Program-made: the position numbers and the translations under genes
Notes under the pieces: generated by a model
Database searches by the model: none
Told to the model about the DNA's origin: nothing
What the model saw: the letters and a program-made list of their open reading frames with translations, nothing else
DNA from: Chloroflexota bacterium
Lineage (GTDB): Bacteria > Chloroflexota > UBA5177 > JANWHV01
DNA: 11,850 bases
Reading direction: 5' to 3'
Assembly (NCBI GenBank): GCA_025450375.1
Contig: JANWHO010000187.1
Span: 1-11,850, forward strand
Shown: positions 1 through 7,480 of the stretch, piece after piece
How the letters are laid out: every line of letters starts with the position of its first letter
Position numbering within the stretch: position 1 is the first letter of the stretch

Positions 1-72
1 CGGCGCCTCCTCCATGGAGAGCGGCGCGATATCGGCCAACAGTTGGGTTAGCGCCTCTTCCACCGAGAGCAT
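1..72 (-). CDS. moeA: Molybdopterin molybdenumtransferase MoeA, N-terminal fragment (cut by window edge)
   Basis: The minus strand from 72 to the left edge reads 24 uninterrupted codons beginning MLSVEEALTQLLADIAPLS, followed by MEEAP. This matches the conserved opening of MoeA (MLSVEEAL..I...) well. The start is supported by a near-perfect Shine-Dalgarno, GGAGGTGAT, with the ATG 8 nt after GGAGG. MoeA inserts molybdate into adenylylated molybdopterin in the cytoplasm to finish molybdenum cofactor. It lies 88 nt downstream of the DUF488 gene on the same strand and may be the last visible member of that transcription unit. Only the first residues are present, so the call rests on N-terminal similarity and not on any catalytic motif. 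Confidence 0.7.
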   Translation of the reverse strand, partial: MLSVEEALTQLLADIAPLSMEEAP

Positions 73-160
73 GACTATCACCTCCTCCGCTGATTGTATC
101 GGGCTGGGGCGACTTGGGTCGCGGGTCGGAGACGTTAGGAGGCTGGAGGTGAGGAGTTCC

Positions 161-508
161 CTACTCCGTGCCCAACCACTTCAGCAGTATGAAGCGATGG
201 CATGGCGGCTGCCGCTCGTGGCAGAGGAGGGTGACCGTGCCCGCGCGGGTCTCCAGGTCGCGGAGCACGGTCACGGCCTCGATGGTTTCCGCGCGGCTGG
301 TCAGTTGAGCTAGGTAGGCGCTTTCGAAGGCTAGCCAGGTCAGGGTACGGGCCTCCAGGCCGCGGAGAAGATCAGGCGTCGGTCCCAGCTCTTTCAGCCA
401 CAGATCCACCCGCTCCAGACGGACTCCCCGCGGCCAGGTGCGCATGACCAGGACGCGCAGCCCTTCCTGGGGTGAGGAAGGGGCATACACGCAGCCCTGG
501 GTGAACAT
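161..508 (-). CDS. DUF488 family protein (YeaO-like)
   Basis: A 115-residue protein typical in length for DUF488/YeaO proteins. Family hallmarks are visible: RVLVMRTWPRGV (residues 18-29, where the family usually has RVLVDRLWPRG), DLWLKELGPTPDL (35-47), and the C-terminal LLCHERQPPCHR (94-105), which corresponds to the conserved LLC...CHR segment with its two cysteines and histidine. The function of the family is not established and I assign none. The ATG directly abuts the TAG of the upstream permease gene (no gap), and no clear Shine-Dalgarno is seen, so translation is probably coupled to the permease. The start is supported by alignment of the whole N-terminus with the family. Note the usual Asp in VDRLWPRG is replaced by Met (VMRTWPRG). 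Confidence 0.8.
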   Translation of the reverse strand: MFTQGCVYAPSSPQEGLRVLVMRTWPRGVRLERVDLWLKELGPTPDLLRGLEARTLTWLAFESAYLAQLTSRAETIEAVTVLRDLETRAGTVTLLCHERQPPCHRFILLKWLGTE

Positions 509-1762
509 CTAGCGCTGGAGGAACTTAAAGCGGAACTGGCGCTTGCCCAGTACATCGAGCAGAATGGCCAGAAGAAGAATTGAGCCCTTCACTACCGATA
601 CCAGGTAGGGATCGGTATTCTCCAGATTTAATCCGCTGTCCACGCTGGCAATGACCAGTCCGCCCAGGAGTACCGACCACACCGTGCCCTTGCCGCCGAG
701 GAGGCTGACCCCGCCGATCACGGCGATGGAGATGACGTCCAGCAACAGATCGGGTGAGACAATAGTGGTGGACGCGGTTGGCTGGTAGCCCAGGAGCATG
801 ATCCCCGCCACGCCGGCCATCAAGCCCGAGATCCCGAATACCGACCACTTGATCGCGGTGGTATTGATACCGGCCCGACGCGATGCCTCCAGATTCCCGC
901 CCACCGCGTAGATATGGCGGCCATAGGGCAGGCGCTTGGCGACGAACCAGAAGATCATGACAAACGCGGCCATGATCACGGCGGCGATCGGGACGCCGAT
1001 ATAGTTATTCAAGACCGCGATAGCGCCCTCGATCAACACCACCGTGCCGCCCAGTCTGAGGATGAACAGCGCCGGCGGATCGGTGCTGACCCCTGCCTTC
1101 AGGCGGGCCGCCCGTCCAAGCGTTCTGTAGGCCATGATCGCCGCGCAAGCAAGGGTGCCGATGATCCAGGCTGCGTTGTTGGGGAGATAATAGGTACCCA
1201 ACGAGTTAATAAAGGGGTCGAGCACATTGATGGAGGAGCCGCCCGTGATATGGTTGGCCATGCCCTCGAAAATGAGGAAGCCGCCCAGGGTGACCACGAA
1301 GGAGGGCATCCTCACCCACGCTACCAGTCCGCCCTGGACCAGTCCGGCCAGGGTGCAGATCACCAGCGTGGCGGCAATGGCGGGGCCGGCGCTCCAGCCG
1401 TCGGTGACCGAGAAGGTGGCGGCCAGGGAGACCGCCAGGGAAGTGAGATAGCCAACCGACAGATCGATCTCCCCCAGGAGCAGTACCAAGACGATGCCCA
1501 GGGCCAGCACGGGCTTATAGGAGAACTGCTGCACCATATTGGAGAGGTTGCGGGCGCCGAGAAACTTCCCGGCCGTTTGGGTATCGAAATAGATCCAGAT
1601 GGCGATCAAGCCGATGTAGATAGGCAGGGTTCCGAGCAGTGAATTGATACTGATGGGGATCCCGAAAACTTGAATACCGGGCGCTTTGGCCACCGGTTCC
1701 CCCACCATGCCCACGCCTCCCGCCGAGGGCGGGCCTTCCTGCCGTATTTCAGCGCTGCTCAT
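509..1762 (-). CDS. xylH: Sugar ABC transporter permease, CUT2 family (XylH-like)
   Basis: A 417-residue, very hydrophobic membrane protein of the BPD_transp_2 class that forms the channel for monosaccharide import. Recognisable landmarks are GEIDLSVG (about residues 97-104), PSFVVTLGGF (153-162) and the cytoplasmic loop YGRHIYAVGGNLEASRRAGI (280-299), which contacts the ATPase. Its length is close to XylH and longer than the roughly 330 residues of RbsC-type permeases. An in-frame ATG at 1786 would overlap the upstream ATPase gene, but the ATG at 1762 has the Shine-Dalgarno AAAGAGGGA 5 nt before it and leaves a 13-nt gap, so I chose 1762. Together with the ATPase and XylF-like binding protein it makes a complete importer. 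The substrate is inferred from the binding protein (xylose or another monosaccharide). Confidence 0.9.
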   Translation of the reverse strand: MSSAEIRQEGPPSAGGVGMVGEPVAKAPGIQVFGIPISINSLLGTLPIYIGLIAIWIYFDTQTAGKFLGARNLSNMVQQFSYKPVLALGIVLVLLLGEIDLSVGYLTSLAVSLAATFSVTDGWSAGPAIAATLVICTLAGLVQGGLVAWVRMPSFVVTLGGFLIFEGMANHITGGSSINVLDPFINSLGTYYLPNNAAWIIGTLACAAIMAYRTLGRAARLKAGVSTDPPALFILRLGGTVVLIEGAIAVLNNYIGVPIAAVIMAAFVMIFWFVAKRLPYGRHIYAVGGNLEASRRAGINTTAIKWSVFGISGLMAGVAGIMLLGYQPTASTTIVSPDLLLDVISIAVIGGVSLLGGKGTVWSVLLGGLVIASVDSGLNLENTDPYLVSVVKGSILLLAILLDVLGKRQFRFKFLQR

Positions 1763-1775
1763 CGCGATCCCTCTT

Positions 1776-2585
1776 TCACGCCACATCCGCCGTATCGAAG
1801 GCGCGGGCCCCCGTGATCGCCGCCACCACGTCGTCCGGGGTGACTTCCTTGATGTTGAACCGGGCCACCCGCCGGCCCAGGCGCATCACGCTGGCCCGGT
1901 CGGCCACCTCGAACACATCATGCATATTGTGGGTGATCACAATCACCGCCAGGCCGCGTTCTCGCAGCCGCAGCACTAGGTCGAGCACCTGGCGGGTCTG
2001 CGCCACGCCGAGCGCGGCGGTCGGCTCGTCCAGGATCACCACCCGCGGCGACCACAGAACAGCCTTGGCCACTGCTATCGACTGCCGCTGGCCGCCGGAG
2101 AGTTGGGCCACCAGGCTCCGCACCGAAGGGATATTGATCCGGAGAGTAGAGAGCGCTTCCCGGGCCCGCAGTTCCATGGCCTCCTCATTGATCGTGCGAA
2201 CCACGCCGGGGATCAGGGTGCGGGTGTATTCGCGGCCAAGGAACAGATTGGCTACCACGTCCAGGTTGTCGGCCAGGGCGAGATCCTGGTACACGGTCTC
2301 GATGCCGGCGTGGGTGGCGTCGCTGGGGGTTCGGAAGTTCTGAACCACGTCTCCCAGAAGGATCTCACCGCCATCGGGCACATGCGTCCCGGCCACGCAC
2401 TTAATCAGGGTGGATTTACCGGCCCCGTTATCGCCAAGCAGGGCCGTGACCTCGCCGGCCGCCGCCTCGAAGCTGACCCCGCGCAACACCTGGACGGCGC
2501 CGAAGCTTTTGGTCAGCCGCTTGACCTGAAGCAAGGGCTCATTGGCGCCGGGCGGCGCTCCCGCCCCCTGCATATCACTTTGCAT
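1776..2585 (-). CDS. Sugar ABC transporter ATP-binding protein, single-domain CUT2 type
   Basis: A 269-residue ATPase with one nucleotide-binding domain: Walker A GDNGAGKST (51-59), Q-loop VYQD (98-101), signature LSGGQRQ (162-168), Walker B VVILDEPTAAL (182-192) and switch His219 in VIVITHNM. It energises the XylH-like permease encoded 13 nt downstream. Classical XylG, RbsA and MglA carry two fused ATPase domains of about 500 residues; this protein has only one, like the FrcA-type subunit, so it presumably works as a homodimer. The reading frame is open to 2639, but the ATG at 2585 follows GGAGG closely (4 nt), while the residues before it (MLPYGPRGAGRQ...) look like untranslated sequence. 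A second ATG at 2573 is possible but is 16 nt from the Shine-Dalgarno. Confidence 0.92.
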   Translation of the reverse strand: MQSDMQGAGAPPGANEPLLQVKRLTKSFGAVQVLRGVSFEAAAGEVTALLGDNGAGKSTLIKCVAGTHVPDGGEILLGDVVQNFRTPSDATHAGIETVYQDLALADNLDVVANLFLGREYTRTLIPGVVRTINEEAMELRAREALSTLRINIPSVRSLVAQLSGGQRQSIAVAKAVLWSPRVVILDEPTAALGVAQTRQVLDLVLRLRERGLAVIVITHNMHDVFEVADRASVMRLGRRVARFNIKEVTPDDVVAAITGARAFDTADVA

Positions 2586-2671
2586 GATTCCTCCGCTCCC
2601 AGGTTGCCGGCCCGCGCCCCGTGGGCCATAGGGTAGCACATAGAGTATGGCCCCGGCACGCCAAACGAAGA

Positions 2672-2707
2672 GGAGGCGGCACCCACTTCGACGCGGATGC
2701 CGCCTCC
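2672..2707 (-). terminator. Intercistronic hairpin between xylF and the ATPase gene
   Basis: A perfect 10-bp inverted repeat, GGAGGCGGCA/TGCCGCCTCC (2672-2681 and 2698-2707), with a 16-nt loop lies 25 nt after the xylF stop codon. Read on the minus strand the stem is followed by TCTTCGTTTGG, which is only moderately T-rich. I read it as a leaky terminator or a 3' mRNA-stabilising hairpin that keeps binding-protein transcripts more abundant than those of the membrane components. That role is an inference from similar placement in other binding-protein operons. Confidence 0.5.
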
Positions 2708-2732
2708 CTTGCTTGCCGCGTCCGGCGGCGCT

Positions 2733-3830
2733 TTACATTCCAGCGCAGGCCGAGGCTGGGATACCCTTGCAGAGGTCGGCCTTGCTCACGTAGCCATCCT
2801 TGAGCACGGTGCTCTTGATGTTCGCCTTGGTGACCGTTTCGACCGGCAAGAGGATGCTGGGCACGTTGCCGACCCCATTGGCCACCGTAACCTTGGACGT
2901 GAACTTTTTGCCGGCCAGGAAAGTCGTGGTTACCTGGACGGCGGCGGCGCTCAGCCGGGCAATCGGCTTGTAGATAGTCATGCTCTGGTTGCCGAGCAGG
3001 ATCTGCTGGAGGCCGGCCACCGTGGCATCCTGGCCGGTCACTGGCACTTTGCCGGCAAGACCCTGGGCCTTCAGCGCGATCTCGATCCCACCAGCCAGGC
3101 CGTCGTTGGCGGAAAGGACGCCATCCACCTTATTATTCAGCTTGAGCAAGGCGGCGGTCATTTCAGCCTGGCCCTTGCTGGGATCCCAACTCGGGGTGAA
3201 CTTGTCATAGCCAAGCTTGTAATAGCCGGACTTGATCTTCGGACCCAGGATCGACATGGCACCAGCGTAGAACAGGTGGGCGTTATTGTCGGTTGGAGAG
3301 CCGGCGATGGAGACGAGAGTGCCGCCCTTCTTGACGTGCGCCAACAAATAGTTGGCCTGCTGTACGCCGACATTGAAGCCGTCGAAGGAGACATAGGCGT
3401 CCACCGGCACGCCAGTGATTAGACGATCGTAGGAGATCACCGGTACGGGCGGCTTGTTGGCATGAGCCAGGCGAACGATCGCCGCCGCACCGGCCGAGTC
3501 CACTGGGACATCGATCAGCACCTTGACTCCCGTGGTGAGGAGTGACTGCGCCTCATTCTGCTGCGTTGATTGGGCGGCCTTCGCGTCCTGCACCAGCACC
3601 TTGACGCCCGGCGCGGCTTTCCCCAGGGCCGAGATATAGAAGTCGCGGTCAAATTTCCAGCGAGCCGAGGTTGTAAAGTCCGAAAAGAGGAACCCGACGT
3701 TGCCGGCGGCGGCGTGAACACCGTCCGCGTGTGCGCCGGTCGTATGGGTCAGCGTGGGGGCGGCGCTGGCGGCAAGGCCAACGAGAAGGCCGGCGGCCGC
3801 TACCACGCGGGGAACACGAAATTGCTTCAT
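2733..3830 (-). CDS. xylF: Periplasmic/extracellular sugar-binding protein, XylF-like
   Basis: A 365-residue type I periplasmic binding protein (Peripla_BP_4 class). The N-terminus MKQFRVPRVVAAAGLLVGLA is a basic-hydrophobic signal peptide with probable cleavage after an Ala-rich stretch near residues 33-42; there is no lipobox cysteine. Several segments match D-xylose-binding XylF: VISYDRLI (131-138), SPTDNNA (178-184), SANDGLAGG (240-248), VTGQDA (264-269) and MTIYKPI (284-290), plus the end DGYVSKADLC. It would deliver a monosaccharide, most likely xylose, to the downstream permease. Shine-Dalgarno GGAGG lies 5 nt before the ATG. As first gene it sits 147 nt ahead of the ATPase, with a hairpin between. 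Another aldose is possible as the ligand. Confidence 0.92.
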   Translation of the reverse strand: MKQFRVPRVVAAAGLLVGLAASAAPTLTHTTGAHADGVHAAAGNVGFLFSDFTTSARWKFDRDFYISALGKAAPGVKVLVQDAKAAQSTQQNEAQSLLTTGVKVLIDVPVDSAGAAAIVRLAHANKPPVPVISYDRLITGVPVDAYVSFDGFNVGVQQANYLLAHVKKGGTLVSIAGSPTDNNAHLFYAGAMSILGPKIKSGYYKLGYDKFTPSWDPSKGQAEMTAALLKLNNKVDGVLSANDGLAGGIEIALKAQGLAGKVPVTGQDATVAGLQQILLGNQSMTIYKPIARLSAAAVQVTTTFLAGKKFTSKVTVANGVGNVPSILLPVETVTKANIKSTVLKDGYVSKADLCKGIPASACAGM

Positions 3831-3847
3831 CTGATCCTCCAGTGATT

Positions 3848-3880
3848 AAAGCCACGCGCGCCACACGTTGCGCGGGCTTT
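3848..3880. repeat. Imperfect inverted repeat next to the xylF ribosome binding site
   Basis: AAAGCC-A-CGCGC (3848-3859) pairs with GCGCG-GGCTTT (3870-3880) with one bulged A and a 10-nt loop, giving 11 base pairs. It starts 8 nt upstream of the xylF Shine-Dalgarno, so in the mRNA it would be a hairpin beside the ribosome binding site; as DNA it could equally be an operator. No T-run follows on either strand, so it is not a simple terminator. Confidence 0.45.
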
Positions 3881-4072
3881 CGGGTGAAATGGGAAAAACC
3901 GCGACTATTATATAAATGCCTGCCGCGGACCGGCTCGTTCCTCGGACACCCTCCTTCAGTCCAAATTATCTATCGCTCGTCCCATGCACGCGTCGGCGGG
4001 AAGCAGGCGCGAAGGGTGGCGAACCCACCATGCCAGGCTCTGAAAACAGAGATCACGGACATGCTAGGATGC

Positions 4073-4102
4073 ACAATACAGATCTGTCCCTAGGTGTGTC
4101 AA
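4073..4102 (-). promoter_or_regulatory. Candidate xylF operon promoter
   Basis: On the minus strand TTGACA (4097-4102, perfect -35) is followed after 18 nt by TATTGT (4073-4078, four of six -10 matches). Transcription would start near 4065 and leave a leader of about 235 nt before xylF. A perfect TATAAT at 3907-3912 is a closer alternative but has no -35. Confidence 0.4.
4078..4087. promoter_or_regulatory. Candidate operator palindrome inside the xylF promoter spacer
   Basis: ACAGATCTGT is a perfect 10-bp palindrome that begins at the last base of the -10 element and lies within the -10/-35 spacer of the predicted xylF promoter. That is a typical place for a repressor site. No regulator gene is present in the window, so the cognate protein is unknown. 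A second 6-bp palindrome, CCTAGG, sits at 4089-4094. Confidence 0.35.
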
Positions 4103-4194
4103 TATAGCGCGCGGAATCGCTACCCGCGAACCCGCATCCTGGTATCCTGTGTGGGGCACACCACCCACCCAACGCCCTCCAGAGGAGTAGCGGC

Positions 4195-4725
4195 ATGCAG
4201 CAAGACCGTGCGTCGGATGTAGCGGCGCGCATTCGCGAGATCCCCGACTTTCCCATCCCCGGCGTGATGTTCAAGGACATCACTCCCGTCTTACAGGACC
4301 GGGCCACCTTTCACGCCTCCATCGATCTGGTGGCGGAGCTTTTCCCGTCCGATACCTTCGACGTGATTGTTGGTCTGGAATCACGCGGCTTTGTCTTTGG
4401 CGCTCCCGTGGCCTATAAGCTTGGCTACGGCTTCATCCCGATTCGGAAATTGGGCAAGTTACCGGCCGGGAAGGTATCGGTCGAGTACCAGCTTGAGTAC
4501 GGCAGCCACACGTTGGAGATGCATGCCGACGGCATTCTCCCCGGTCAGCGGGCGCTGATCGTGGATGATCTGCTGGCCACGGGCGGCACCTGCGGCGCGG
4601 CGGTCAACCTGGTGGAGCGCCTGGGGGGCATCGTCACCGGCGCGGCGTTCCTGGTCGAACTAGGCTTCCTGCGCGGGCGTGAGAAGCTAGCCGGATACGA
4701 TGTGCGGAGCGTGGTGCGCTATTAG
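4195..4725 (+). CDS. apt: Adenine phosphoribosyltransferase
   Basis: A 176-residue cytosolic purine-salvage enzyme converting adenine and PRPP to AMP and pyrophosphate. Conserved segments appear in order: IREIPDFPIPGVMFKDITP (13-31), GLESRGFVFGAPVA (60-73), FIPIRKLGKLP (80-90), the E-rich region around YQLEYGSHTLEMH (98-110) and the PRPP-binding loop ALIVDDLLATGGT (120-132). Length matches the family (170-180 residues). The ATG is 7 nt after GAGGAG. It is a single-gene unit, divergent from the sugar operon and convergent with infA across a 64-nt gap in which I see no clear terminator. Confidence 0.97.
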   Translation: MQQDRASDVAARIREIPDFPIPGVMFKDITPVLQDRATFHASIDLVAELFPSDTFDVIVGLESRGFVFGAPVAYKLGYGFIPIRKLGKLPAGKVSVEYQLEYGSHTLEMHADGILPGQRALIVDDLLATGGTCGAAVNLVERLGGIVTGAAFLVELGFLRGREKLAGYDVRSVVRY

Positions 4726-4789
4726 CGCATGTAACTGGGCACCGGCACACTAGGCGAAGTACGAGGAAAGAGAGAGGGGCGCCGCTGGG

Positions 4790-5011
4790 CTAGCGCACGC
4801 GCCAGGTAATACGTCCGCGCGTAAGGTCGTAGGGGGAGAGTTCGACCCGCACGATGTCACCGAGCACCACGCGCACATAGCGCTGGCGCATCTTGCCGGC
4901 GAGATGCGCCAGCACTTTGTGACCATTCTCGAGTTCCACCATGAAGTTGGTGTTGGGCAGGGCTTCGATCACGGTGCCTTCCAACTCCAGTACGTTGTCT
5001 TTCTTCTTCAA
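4790..5011 (-). CDS. infA: Translation initiation factor IF-1, TTG start
   Basis: IF-1 is a single S1/OB-fold protein that binds the ribosomal A site during initiation. The sequence [19 protein letters not shown] followed by [19 protein letters not shown] and [18 protein letters not shown] is unmistakable. No ATG lies near the expected N-terminus. A TTG at 5011 gives a 73-residue protein (family norm about 72), begins M-KKKDN like standard IF-1, and is preceded by AAGGAG with an 8-nt spacer. Upstream in-frame codons back to an ATG at 5191 would add about 60 residues unlike IF-1 and would cross the promoter and the end of the preceding gene, so they are rejected. The gene has its own promoter and stands apart from a ribosomal-protein operon, which is where infA often sits. 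Confidence 0.93.
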   Translation of the reverse strand: MKKKDNVLELEGTVIEALPNTNFMVELENGHKVLAHLAGKMRQRYVRVVLGDIVRVELSPYDLTRGRITWRVR

Positions 5012-5063
5012 GCAGCTTACTCCTTGGATGTGAGTGTCTAGTTGTGGCACTACGCCGTTTACA

Positions 5064-5092
5064 AGTATACCTGGGCCCTGGGGGAGGGACAA
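5064..5092 (-). promoter_or_regulatory. infA promoter
   Basis: On the minus strand TTGTCC (5087-5092, four of six -35 matches) and TATACT (5064-5069, five of six -10 matches) are separated by exactly 17 nt. The start of transcription would be near 5057, giving a leader of about 46 nt before the TTG start codon, which supports that start. Confidence 0.6.
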
Positions 5093-5102
5093 CCGAGGGC
5101 CC
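5073..5102. repeat. Inverted repeat surrounding the infA -35 element
   Basis: GGGCCCT (5073-5079) and AGGGCCC (5096-5102) form a perfect 7-bp inverted repeat with a 16-nt centre that contains the -35 box. It lies 45 nt past the stop of the upstream glycosyltransferase gene, so it could be a 3' hairpin of that transcript (no T-run follows) or a regulatory site. GC-rich composition makes chance occurrence possible. Confidence 0.35.
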
Positions 5103-5147
5103 GAGGGCGCGAGGAGGGGTAGGGGCCTTTGGGCGCCGCCGCGCGCT

Positions 5148-7157
5148 TTAGCCCTGAATGCGATAGATATAGATTTTCCCGCCGTTATCATAGGTCTTCA
5201 GCAGATGCAAGACGCCGCCGGGGTAGGTCGCGCGGAGCTGCCCGAGTACGCGCACGCGGGCGGGCACCACGACGAAAACGCGGTCCTTACCCGGGGTGAA
5301 TGGGCATTGGCTGATGTCTATGCCGATCAGGATGTTACAGGTCTGGATATGTGGGGCCAATACCTGGATCGCCTGGTGATCCATATACATGCTTCCATCG
5401 GTGATGCCATAGACCGAAGGGTCATCGGTGATCGAGCGCAGGTAGGTTCCCACGTCCATGGGGGCGGCGATGTAATTGATCCGAATCCGAGTCTGGAAGT
5501 CGTTGAAATACCATTGGTAATTGCCGTACCCTATCGCGGCCAGCACGAGCACCGCCGCGAGTGATGCCGGGACCAGGGTCCGAGGCACCCGATCCAGGGC
5601 CTGCCAGAGTCCGTCGAGGAAGGCGCCGATGATTAAGGCGAGGATTGGGGGAACCACGATCAGTCGGGGCCAGAATGCCGGATCGATAGTCAGGACGCCG
5701 CCAACAATGATGGCGCTGAAAAACGCGATCAGGCATATGGCGAAGCCGGCTCGGCGGATCCGCGAGCAGGCATACACAAGCGCGCTGGGAAACAAGGCGG
5801 CGCTCACCGGATCCAGCATCGGATGATAGCTGCCGTACTGTTCCGAGGAGTCGCCCGCGAAGTTGAAAGTCTGGGCGACCCGCCAGATCTGCGTTCTCAA
5901 AATGATCCAGACATCATGGGTGCCATAGTAGCCGTATACATGGTGCTGGGTGTCCAGGGTTCCTCCGAGTACCAATACCTCCCGCGTGCGGCCGGTGAAC
6001 GAGCTCCAGTCACTCAGGATCACGACCCCGATGGGAGCCACGGCGACGATCCAGCCCAGAATGATCCAACCGATCAGGGGAAGCCGGTCGCGAAACCTCT
6101 CCCGATCGCTGATCAACAGCACGTAGGCCGCCACCAAAGGGACGATCACATAGGCCACGCGCGCCGCGTAATAGACCTGGATGTCCACGCTCAGGAGAAT
6201 GCCGACCCCCACCGCCGCCACCGGGGCGCCGTAACGAAGGGCAAGCACGAGGAGATAGAGGGTGAGGGTCACGGCGAACTGGGCGTGCATATAGTGGTGG
6301 CCGACCCGGCTAAAGTGGATATCGATATGGAGGAAGGTCAGGATCGCCGCCGCCAACAGCCCAGCGCGCCAGGTAAACAACTCCTTGCCAAGCAGCGCCA
6401 CGATGAGGACGGACGCGATTCCCGGGACGGCCGAGGCGAGACGCAATGACGTCAAGCTATCCCCGAACAGCTTAAGAAACAGGCCCTCCCAGGCATAGCC
6501 CAGGATCGGCAAGCTGGCCCAGCCATTGGCGAAGAGACTTGGCACCTGCCCCTCGGCCACCGCGCGGGCCATCAAGCCATTGCTTCCCTCATCGTTGTGG
6601 AGAAATCCAGGAATGGTGGCGAGGTTGGGCAGCCGGAGCGCGGAGGCGACAAGCAGAATCGCCAACAGGATCAGGGCGGGCCAGGCCCGACGAACATCGA
6701 GCATCCGCGCACGGCTCGGCAGTGATCGCAGGGTGGCAAGGGCTCCCCCGTCCAGGGCGGCAGCCAGAATACAGACCAGGCCCACCGCCCAGGCGACGGT
6801 GGCTACGGTGGGAGAACCGGCGCTATGCACCATCAAGGCTGCCGCGAGCGCCAGAACCACGGCCACCACGGCTAGCAGGCACCGCGGCCAACCGGCGCGG
6901 CGGGCCCGGTCGCCAACCAGAATCCAGGACCGGGGATCCGGGGCCAGGGGAGCGCCAAGAGCGAGCGCCGCCCCGGCCAGAAGACCCAGGGCACCCAGCC
7001 AGACGAAGAGGCTGGTAGCTCCGCCCTGATTCAGAAGCTGAAGTTCCTTGAGGAAGCTGAGCGCCAGCAAGGCGATAACCAGGATCGGCGTGATAAGAGG
7101 GACGAGAGGAGCGGCCAGCGCGCGGGCATGTGCCGACCCCACCTCAGGTAGGCGCAT
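5148..7157 (-). CDS. Glycosyltransferase family 39 (PMT/ArnT-like) membrane protein
   Basis: A 669-residue polytopic membrane protein. Three or four hydrophobic segments precede residue 150 and then the GT39 core begins: [21 protein letters not shown] (174-194), whose D189-E190 pair matches the catalytic acidic residues in the first external loop of PMT/ArnT enzymes, followed by [15 protein letters not shown] and the [13 protein letters not shown] region (near 275-287). Many further membrane helices follow and the C-terminal 100 residues are more polar. Such enzymes move a sugar from a polyprenyl-phosphate carrier to a protein or lipid at the outer face of the membrane; acceptor and donor cannot be told here. 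The N-terminal extra helices make it longer than minimal ArnT. No Shine-Dalgarno is obvious at the ATG; an in-frame stop shortly upstream limits alternatives. Confidence 0.85.
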   Translation of the reverse strand: MRLPEVGSAHARALAAPLVPLITPILVIALLALSFLKELQLLNQGGATSLFVWLGALGLLAGAALALGAPLAPDPRSWILVGDRARRAGWPRCLLAVVAVVLALAAALMVHSAGSPTVATVAWAVGLVCILAAALDGGALATLRSLPSRARMLDVRRAWPALILLAILLVASALRLPNLATIPGFLHNDEGSNGLMARAVAEGQVPSLFANGWASLPILGYAWEGLFLKLFGDSLTSLRLASAVPGIASVLIVALLGKELFTWRAGLLAAAILTFLHIDIHFSRVGHHYMHAQFAVTLTLYLLVLALRYGAPVAAVGVGILLSVDIQVYYAARVAYVIVPLVAAYVLLISDRERFRDRLPLIGWIILGWIVAVAPIGVVILSDWSSFTGRTREVLVLGGTLDTQHHVYGYYGTHDVWIILRTQIWRVAQTFNFAGDSSEQYGSYHPMLDPVSAALFPSALVYACSRIRRAGFAICLIAFFSAIIVGGVLTIDPAFWPRLIVVPPILALIIGAFLDGLWQALDRVPRTLVPASLAAVLVLAAIGYGNYQWYFNDFQTRIRINYIAAPMDVGTYLRSITDDPSVYGITDGSMYMDHQAIQVLAPHIQTCNILIGIDISQCPFTPGKDRVFVVVPARVRVLGQLRATYPGGVLHLLKTYDNGGKIYIYRIQG

Positions 7158-7192
7158 GATGAGTATCTGCTTGCCATAACTTCATTGGCCTG

Positions 7193-7222
7193 AGCGTATC
7201 AGATGCCGGATAGGAGGTTCAA
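7193..7222 (-). promoter_or_regulatory. Possible promoter for the GT39 gene
   Basis: On the minus strand TTGAAC (7217-7222) and TACGCT (7193-7198) are 18 nt apart, 36 nt before the ATG. Both boxes are weak matches. It would be back to back with the strong aroF promoter. Confidence 0.3.
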
Positions 7223-7242
7223 GGTTGGCCGGGCGCGGCTCA

Positions 7243-7271
7243 TTGACAGGGCCGCCGACCCGTGCTACCTT
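7243..7271 (+). promoter_or_regulatory. aroF promoter with extended -10
   Basis: TTGACA (7243-7248, perfect) is followed after exactly 17 nt by TACCTT (7266-7271), which is preceded by TGC, an extended -10 motif. The predicted start of transcription is near 7278, about 40 nt before the leader ORF and 284 nt before aroF. Confidence 0.7.
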
Positions 7272-7317
7272 GCATATACGACAGATTCCGTCCATTTCTG
7301 GAGCAGGAACGATACTG

Positions 7318-7422
7318 ATGATCGACGCGCGGCAGTCTCGGGCTTTCCGCCCCACGACCTCTCCGGTCGTGGCTGCTGTTGCGTGCGCCTCGTATTATTG
7401 GTGGTTTAGCAGCCCGGTATGA
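7318..7422 (+). CDS. Leader peptide of the aroF attenuator (contains YYWWF)
   Basis: A 34-codon ORF, ATG at 7318 and TGA at 7420-7422, ending CASYYWWFSSPV. The five consecutive aromatic residues are encoded TAT TAT TGG TGG TTT (7393-7407), and the Tyr and Phe codons are the AT-richer synonyms in a gene neighbourhood that prefers C at third positions. AGGA (7305-7308) lies 9 nt before the ATG. The frame is open further upstream to 7225, but that start would precede the predicted transcription start. Ribosomes short of charged tRNA for Tyr, Trp or Phe would stall here and change downstream RNA folding, as in trp, phe and his leader peptides. A leader combining all three aromatic residues fits the gene downstream, the common first step of the pathway. 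Confidence 0.8.
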   Translation: MIDARQSRAFRPTTSPVVAAVACASYYWWFSSPV

Positions 7423-7480
7423 TCGTGAGGTGGGCCAGGGCGCCCACGCCGCCAGCCGCGGCAGCGATGGTACCGGGAGC

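Larger units (their letters stand above)
3831..4194. other. Divergent intergenic region between xylF and apt
   Basis: 364 nt without a convincing gene. It holds the xylF Shine-Dalgarno (3836-3840), an imperfect inverted repeat (3848-3880), a perfect TATAAT on the minus strand (3907-3912) without a matching -35, two small hairpins (4015-4029 and 4038-4051), the better xylF promoter candidate (4073-4102) and the apt Shine-Dalgarno GAGGAG (4182-4187 region) 7 nt before the apt start. I could not find a convincing apt promoter; the closest -10-like string on the plus strand is TATCCT at 4143-4148 and lacks a -35. Small open frames through here show no recognisable protein. Confidence 0.6.

Noticed and set aside
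914..1642. 242-codon open frame on the plus strand
   Set aside because: Antisense to the permease gene; composition (Gly, Gln, Asp, His rich) is that of a reverse-frame shadow.
3731..4093. 120-codon open frame on the plus strand across the xylF start and the divergent region
   Set aside because: Half lies antisense to the xylF signal peptide; no Shine-Dalgarno or recognisable protein.
4726..4789. Terminator between convergent apt and infA
   Set aside because: Searched by eye; no stem longer than a few base pairs and no T-run.
5012..5191. N-terminal extension of infA to an ATG at 5191
   Set aside because: It would overlap the end of the GT39 gene, cross the infA promoter and add residues foreign to IF-1.
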